Shown here piece by piece: positions 7,541 to 9,947 of a DNA stretch of 9,947 nt. This DNA comes from Pseudomonadota bacterium (GTDB lineage Bacteria > Desulfobacterota > Desulfobulbia > Desulfobulbales > DAOVYS01). A program made the translations under genes and the position numbers. How positions within the stretch are numbered: the first letter of the stretch is position 1; each line of letters begins with the position of its first letter. Location of the stretch: the NCBI GenBank assembly GCA_030635485.1, contig DAOVYS010000084.1, positions 1-9,947 on the forward strand, given 5' to 3'. Under the pieces are notes generated by a model, which saw only the letters and a list, made by a program, of their open reading frames with translations, ran no database searches and was not told where the DNA came from.

Positions 7541-7640
7541 CTGTTCGGAAATGGTATTTCAGGGCTCAGGGCTCAGCAAAAACAACGGAAAAATTATTTC
7601 GTTACCCTGATTCCTGATTTCTGACCCCTGATCCCTGAAA
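7541..7640. repeat. Intergenic palindromic repeat element, copy C
   Basis: The inverted arms at 7557-7576 (TTTCAGGGCTCAGGGCTCAG) and 7621-7640 pair at 18 of 20 positions around 44 bases. The core at 7574-7610 (CAGCAAAAACAAC, GGAAAAATTATTTCG, TTACCCTGA) aligns without gaps to copies A and B. The left side keeps half a tip (TTCGGAAATG) and shares the flank AGTATCT with copy B; the right tip is missing. It fills most of the gap between the kinase stop and the phosphatase start, so its RNA hairpin would lie within the operon transcript and could weaken or stabilise downstream expression. Confidence 0.82.
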
Positions 7641-7679
7641 GAACGATGTTTAAATATATTATGAAATACGGCCGTGCTA

Positions 7680-8447
7680 ATGGAATTATTTAGAAAACTC
7701 TTTAGATCGACTAAAAGCATTGTTGCCAGCTTTGGTCAGACTGATACGGGACGGGTTCGCTCCCACAATGAAGACACCTTTTGTCTCCTGCCGGAGCAGC
7801 AGGTGTTTATTGTGTCGGACGGCATGGGAGGTCACAATGCCGGTGAAGTTGCGAGCCGTATCGCGGTTGAATCGTTAGTTGATCATTTTACGTCGGAGGC
7901 TGTTGAGAGAATCAGTGGTAACCATGAAGAAATTTGTCATTTCATGACCATGGCCTTCAGGGATGCCAACAATCTTGTAATGAAAATTGCGGAAGAGGAT
8001 GAGTCCCTTGAGAGAATGGGATGCACTTTAATAGCCTGCCTTATTGATCATGACGTTCTCCACATTTGTCATGTGGGCGATGTCCGATGCTATATTACAG
8101 GTGAAAGCGGACTTGAACAGATTACAAATGATCATTCCTATGCAGCCGCCTTTGAAAGAAAGTCGCCGAAAGAGACCCTGGGTAAGGAAGTTCCACCTAA
8201 GAATATTCTCACAAAGGCTATAGGTTTTCCATTTCCTGAAGACCCTGAGTACAATAGACGGGATGTGAGAAGTGGAAATCGGCTTTTGATGTGTTCGGAT
8301 GGATTGTGGGGTATGGTTGATTATAAGGATTTGAATGAGATAATTGAGCATGCAGCCACTCCGGAAGTTGCGTGCAATTCTTTGATTCAAGCAGCAAATG
8401 AGGCTGGCGGCAGGGATAACATAACGGCCTTGGTTGTCTTTGTGTGA
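7680..8447 (+). CDS. PP2C-family protein Ser/Thr phosphatase
   Basis: This 255-residue, metal-dependent phosphatase removes phosphate from Ser/Thr and is the natural antagonist of the upstream kinase. All PP2C motifs are present: RSHNED (27-32), VSDGMGGHNAGE (45-56), RMGCTL (112-117; usually MGTTL), HVGD (131-134), LTKAIG (177-182), CSDGLW (205-210) and GGRDNI (243-248). The metal-binding acidic residues D32, D47, D207 and D246 are intact. The length is typical of a stand-alone bacterial domain (PppA/Stp type). The short N-terminal extension MELFRKLFRS looks amphipathic, as does the kinase N-terminus. The ATG at 7680 is preferred over GTG at 7674, although neither has a good Shine-Dalgarno. 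A 15-residue ORF (7646-7693) overlaps the start and might give translational coupling. It is third in the FHA-kinase-phosphatase cassette, after repeat copy C. Confidence 0.94.
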   Translation: MELFRKLFRSTKSIVASFGQTDTGRVRSHNEDTFCLLPEQQVFIVSDGMGGHNAGEVASRIAVESLVDHFTSEAVERISGNHEEICHFMTMAFRDANNLVMKIAEEDESLERMGCTLIACLIDHDVLHICHVGDVRCYITGESGLEQITNDHSYAAAFERKSPKETLGKEVPPKNILTKAIGFPFPEDPEYNRRDVRSGNRLLMCSDGLWGMVDYKDLNEIIEHAATPEVACNSLIQAANEAGGRDNITALVVFV

Positions 8448-8547
8448 CAGGCTCTCCAGGGTACGGTGATAACCGTTGTTTATTTGCCGTGTCCCAGTGA
8501 TTGGTTGTCCTAAAATGATATATTTACTGGCTAAACGTCATAATAAC

Positions 8548-8576
8548 TTGGAATCTTTGTTTATTTTTGATATTAT
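8548..8576 (+). promoter_or_regulatory. Candidate sigma-70 promoter in the non-coding region
   Basis: TTGGAA (8548-8553, 4/6) is separated by 17 bases from TATTAT (8571-8576, 5/6). Transcription would start near 8583 and soon meet the hairpin at 8619-8651, so it may drive a short untranslated RNA and not a gene. Confidence 0.35.
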
Positions 8577-8618
8577 CTATAAATAGCAGGTTGCTTTTTT
8601 TGTTAATTTTATTCCGGT

Positions 8619-8663
8619 CTCCATTTGGGGATGTGAGATTTCCAAATGGAGCCATTCGTTTTT
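8619..8663 (+). terminator. Candidate intrinsic terminator hairpin
   Basis: CTCCATTTGG (8619-8628) and CCAAATGGAG (8642-8651) form a perfect 10-pair stem with a 13-base loop. GG/CC can extend it past a one-base bulge. A run of five T (8659-8663) follows, 7 bases after the stem. The gap and the moderate GC content make it a weak terminator by the usual rules. It could end the phosphatase transcript or a small RNA started near 8583. Confidence 0.45.
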
Positions 8664-8728
8664 AACGATCAGTTGTTAATTTAACCTTTTGTTTTTATTG
8701 CACTTCTGTTAAAAGGCTAGGTAGGACG

Positions 8729-8750
8729 GCTAACGGCTTTCATCCGTAAA
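8729..8750 (+). repeat. Short dispersed repeat, copy 2 (GCTAACGGCTTT)
   Basis: GCTAACGGCTTT is followed by CATCCGTAAA and matches 4310-4331 at 19 of 22 bases in the same orientation. Unlike copy 1 it is not next to a full palindromic element, so it may be a remnant of one. Confidence 0.55.
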
Positions 8751-8874
8751 ATATTATTGTTGTCGGGTAACTAATCTGCAGCACTCCATTTAGGAAGGGT
8801 GATCAGGTCGCCCAGCATATTGATAATGTATAGCTGATCAACCTGCTTGCCTCACCATGAAGCGCTGCAAAACA

Positions 8875-8902
8875 GTTACAGTTCGGTGGTTTTAGCTATA
8901 TT
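8875..8902 (+). promoter_or_regulatory. Candidate promoter of the IHF/HU-like gene
   Basis: GTTACA (8875-8880, 4/6 to TTGACA) lies 16 bases before TATATT (8897-8902, 5/6 to TATAAT). This gives a leader of about 45 bases before the ATG at 8953. Confidence 0.4.
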
Positions 8903-8936
8903 TCGGCATTACGCTGAATAGTTACATTGTCGGTTT

Positions 8937-8943
8937 AGGAGGT
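8937..8943 (+). promoter_or_regulatory. Strong ribosome binding site of the IHF/HU-like gene
   Basis: AGGAGGT is a near-perfect Shine-Dalgarno 9 bases before the ATG at 8953. It fixes the start and suggests high translation, as expected for a nucleoid protein. Confidence 0.85.
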
Positions 8944-8952
8944 AGCTGACTT

Positions 8953-9240
8953 ATGACTGTCACAAAAGCAAGTCTTGCCCAGAAAATTTGTGAAACGCAC
9001 GATCGGTTGAGGCGTGACCAGGCGGTTGACGTTGTTGAGACCTTTCTCTCCATAGCAAAAGCATGCCTTGCCGATGGTGAAGACCTTCTGGTCAGTGGTT
9101 TTGGAAAGTTTTGCGTGAAAGAAAAACGTTCCAGAAGAGGCAGAAATCCGCAAACAGGCGCTGATCTGATTTTAGACGCCAGAAGAGTGGTCACCTTCAA
9201 ACCTTCGGGCACTCTACGGGAAAAAATCAACCAGAGGTAA
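8953..9240 (+). CDS. HU/IHF family DNA-binding protein, most like IHF subunit alpha
   Basis: This is a 95-residue DNA-bending nucleoid protein of the usual family length (90-100). It begins MTVTKASLAQKI, the helical dimerisation half. It then has the family core VSGFGKF (47-53) and the beta-arm segment RGRNPQTG (62-69), whose proline P66 intercalates between base pairs and kinks the DNA in known HU and IHF structures. The ending ARRVVTFKPSGTLREKIN (76-93) is closer to IHF-alpha than to HU. IHF works as a heterodimer in enterobacteria; no partner gene is visible, so here it could act as a homodimer or with a subunit elsewhere. It is monocistronic, with its own promoter and ribosome binding site, and the strong hairpin at 9371-9408 downstream may end its transcript. 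Confidence 0.92.
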   Translation: MTVTKASLAQKICETHDRLRRDQAVDVVETFLSIAKACLADGEDLLVSGFGKFCVKEKRSRRGRNPQTGADLILDARRVVTFKPSGTLREKINQR

Positions 9241-9331
9241 GCGTTCACACACCGGAGGGCCCCGTAAGTTTGTACCCCTGGTGAACGGTTACAACCAGAG
9301 CAATAAGTAGTTGCTGGATATTTTTTGAACA

Positions 9332-9351
9332 GTGCCGGGAAATCCCGTCAC
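9332..9351. repeat. Small inverted repeat downstream of the IHF-like gene
   Basis: GTGCCGGGAAATCCCGTCAC folds on itself (GTG/CAC and CGGGA/TCCCG with one mismatch between them and two unpaired A). The only T-rich stretch lies before it, so it is not a standard terminator. The rest of 9241-9370 shows no gene. Confidence 0.35.
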
Positions 9352-9370
9352 ACGAAGTTTGCAAGATTTA

Positions 9371-9408
9371 AACACAGCCGGTCGGCCCGAGGCCTGACCG
9401 GCTGTGTT
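9371..9408. terminator. Strong GC-rich hairpin, probable terminator of the IHF-like gene
   Basis: AACACAGCCGGTC (9371-9383) and GACCGGCTGTGTT (9396-9408) form 13 perfect pairs. The stem is extended inward by GGCC/GGCC around CGA, with one bulged T. No T run follows on the plus strand. On the minus strand TTAAAT follows. It ends about 28 bases before the small zinc-ribbon gene, so it could also act in that gene's leader. A perfect palindrome GCGTA-T-TACGC (9409-9419) touches its right side. Confidence 0.6.
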
Positions 9409-9436
9409 GCGTATTACGCCTGAGGGAGGTGTGTTT

Positions 9437-9670
9437 TTGTTACTGCTAAAATGTTCAGCCTGTAGACGAAAGCTCTGGAAATATTATAAAATCGGACAGG
9501 GTGAGGTGTTGAGGTGTCATAAAGAGAGAATAAGGAAGATATTTGTATACAACGAGGATGAAAATAAAATAAAATGTGTTTGCGGGAATGTCCTTGGGAT
9601 CGATAAGGGTAGTTTTATTAAAATGATTGCAAAATCATTCACTTATAGGGGGGGTAAGGAAAATTGTTGA
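9437..9670 (+). CDS. Small zinc-ribbon-like protein of unknown function
   Basis: This is a 77-residue basic protein with a CxxC pair (C6, C9), a lone C27-H28 and a CxC pair (C47, C49, followed by G50). These four or five cysteines could bind one zinc as a zinc ribbon. Between them are KYYKIGQGEVLRCHKERI and, after the CxC, GNVLGID. I have the impression of a conserved small protein in sulfate-reducing Desulfobacterota but cannot name a family. The start is taken as TTG at 9437, because GGGAGGT (9424-9430) lies 6 bases before it. GTG at 9431 is too close to that site, and the frame also opens at a GTG at 9404 inside the hairpin. There is no signal peptide. Its stop is 3 bases from the stop of the convergent CULT gene. 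The function is unknown; nucleic-acid or protein binding is possible. Confidence 0.7.
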   Translation: MLLLKCSACRRKLWKYYKIGQGEVLRCHKERIRKIFVYNEDENKIKCVCGNVLGIDKGSFIKMIAKSFTYRGGKENC

Positions 9671-9673
9671 TTT

Positions 9674-9947
9674 TTAGTTTTTGTTCGGGCTGAGCAGCCG
9701 ATCGAGAATGAGCCCGAAAAAATCTTTTCCTTCAGATGAAGTAAAATGCCATCCCAGGTGCGTGCGGCATTTTGTGCAGATTGCAATTCGCCACATGAAA
9801 CCGGTAAACCACGACCAGTCGGCCGATTCCGGCCCTATCTGAATGCATCCTCCGGCAGATCTGAAACAGCCGATTTCAAACACAATTCCATGGGGATTGG
9901 CAAAAGTATGTTTATGTGAATGGTTGATATCTATGATTTCAGGCACG
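9674..9947 (-). CDS. Bacterial cereblon-type CULT domain protein (5' end cut by window)
   Basis: The 90 or so residues visible are the C-terminal part of a CULT domain, the thalidomide-binding fold of human cereblon, also known from stand-alone bacterial proteins such as MsCI4 of Magnetospirillum. Numbering from the first in-frame GTG (9946), the key segments are HGIVFEIGCF (19-28), DWSWFTGFMW (43-52), AICTKCRTHLGWHF (55-68) and FFGLILDRL (76-84). The aromatic cage is intact: W46, W52 and W66 have spacings 6 and 14, the same as human W380/W386/W400. C57 and C60 are one zinc pair; the other CxxC should lie upstream, outside the window. The start is therefore not visible; the GTG at 9946 is not believed to be real. 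It lacks the Lon-like and DDB1-binding parts of cereblon in what is seen. The physiological ligand in bacteria is unknown. Confidence 0.88.
   Translation of the reverse strand, partial: VPEIIDINHSHKHTFANPHGIVFEIGCFRSAGGCIQIGPESADWSWFTGFMWRIAICTKCRTHLGWHFTSSEGKDFFGLILDRLLSPNKN

Larger units (their letters stand above)
8448..8952. other. 505-base non-coding region between the PP2C and IHF-like genes
   Basis: I see no convincing gene on either strand. From left to right it holds a small hairpin ACGGT-GATA-ACCGT (8463-8476), a candidate promoter (8548-8576), a hairpin followed by a T run (8619-8663), the palindrome GTTAATTTAAC (8674-8684), a GCTAACGGCTTT repeat (8729-8740), nested inverted repeats (8777-8869), and the promoter and ribosome binding site of the IHF-like gene. 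The left part is strongly AT-rich. Confidence 0.6.

Noticed and set aside
9404..9436. GTG at 9404 as the start of the zinc-ribbon protein
   Set aside because: It lies inside the stem of the strong hairpin and upstream of the GGGAGGT ribosome binding site, which fits TTG 9437.

Overview
The window (9,947 bases, moderate GC) looks like chromosomal DNA of a Gram-negative bacterium. My best guess is Desulfobacterota (former Deltaproteobacteria). This rests on the mix of a BepA-like periplasmic M48/TPR protease, HDOD-GAF and Ser/Thr kinase-WD40 signalling proteins, an IHF/HU protein, and intergenic GGGGTCA-rich palindromic repeats. No rRNA, tRNA or transposase is visible, so the phylum is an inference from general resemblance and not a proof.

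Layout. Positions 1-567 (minus) hold the N-terminal third of RecN. Positions 568-910 are intergenic, with a candidate promoter and repeat copy A. Positions 911-2329 (plus) encode a secreted M48 metalloprotease with C-terminal TPRs. Positions 2379-3974 (minus) encode an HDOD-GAF signalling protein. A 394-base divergent intergenic region carries repeat copy B. Positions 4369-8447 (plus) form a phosphothreonine signalling cassette: a double-FHA protein, a cytosolic Ser/Thr kinase with a C-terminal WD40 propeller, and a PP2C phosphatase. Repeat copy C lies between the kinase and the phosphatase. Positions 8448-8952 are a 505-base non-coding stretch with hairpins and a possible small-RNA locus. An IHF-alpha/HU-like gene follows at 8953-9240. 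After a strong GC-rich hairpin comes a small zinc-ribbon-like protein (9437-9670). It converges, with 3 bases between the stops, on a minus-strand gene that runs off the end and encodes a bacterial cereblon-type CULT domain with an intact tryptophan cage.

How the genes work together. The FHA protein, kinase and PP2C phosphatase make a self-contained write/read/erase module for protein phosphothreonine. The FHA protein carries an acidic EETVF segment that could be both a kinase target and an FHA ligand. The HDOD-GAF protein is transcribed divergently from the FHA gene and may belong to the same signalling locus. RecN (DNA break repair), the M48 protease (envelope quality control) and IHF (nucleoid) look like independent housekeeping genes.

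The items most worth a second look are the CULT-domain gene, the family of three palindromic intergenic elements (one with its interior inverted relative to its flank), and the FHA-kinase(WD40)-PP2C cassette.
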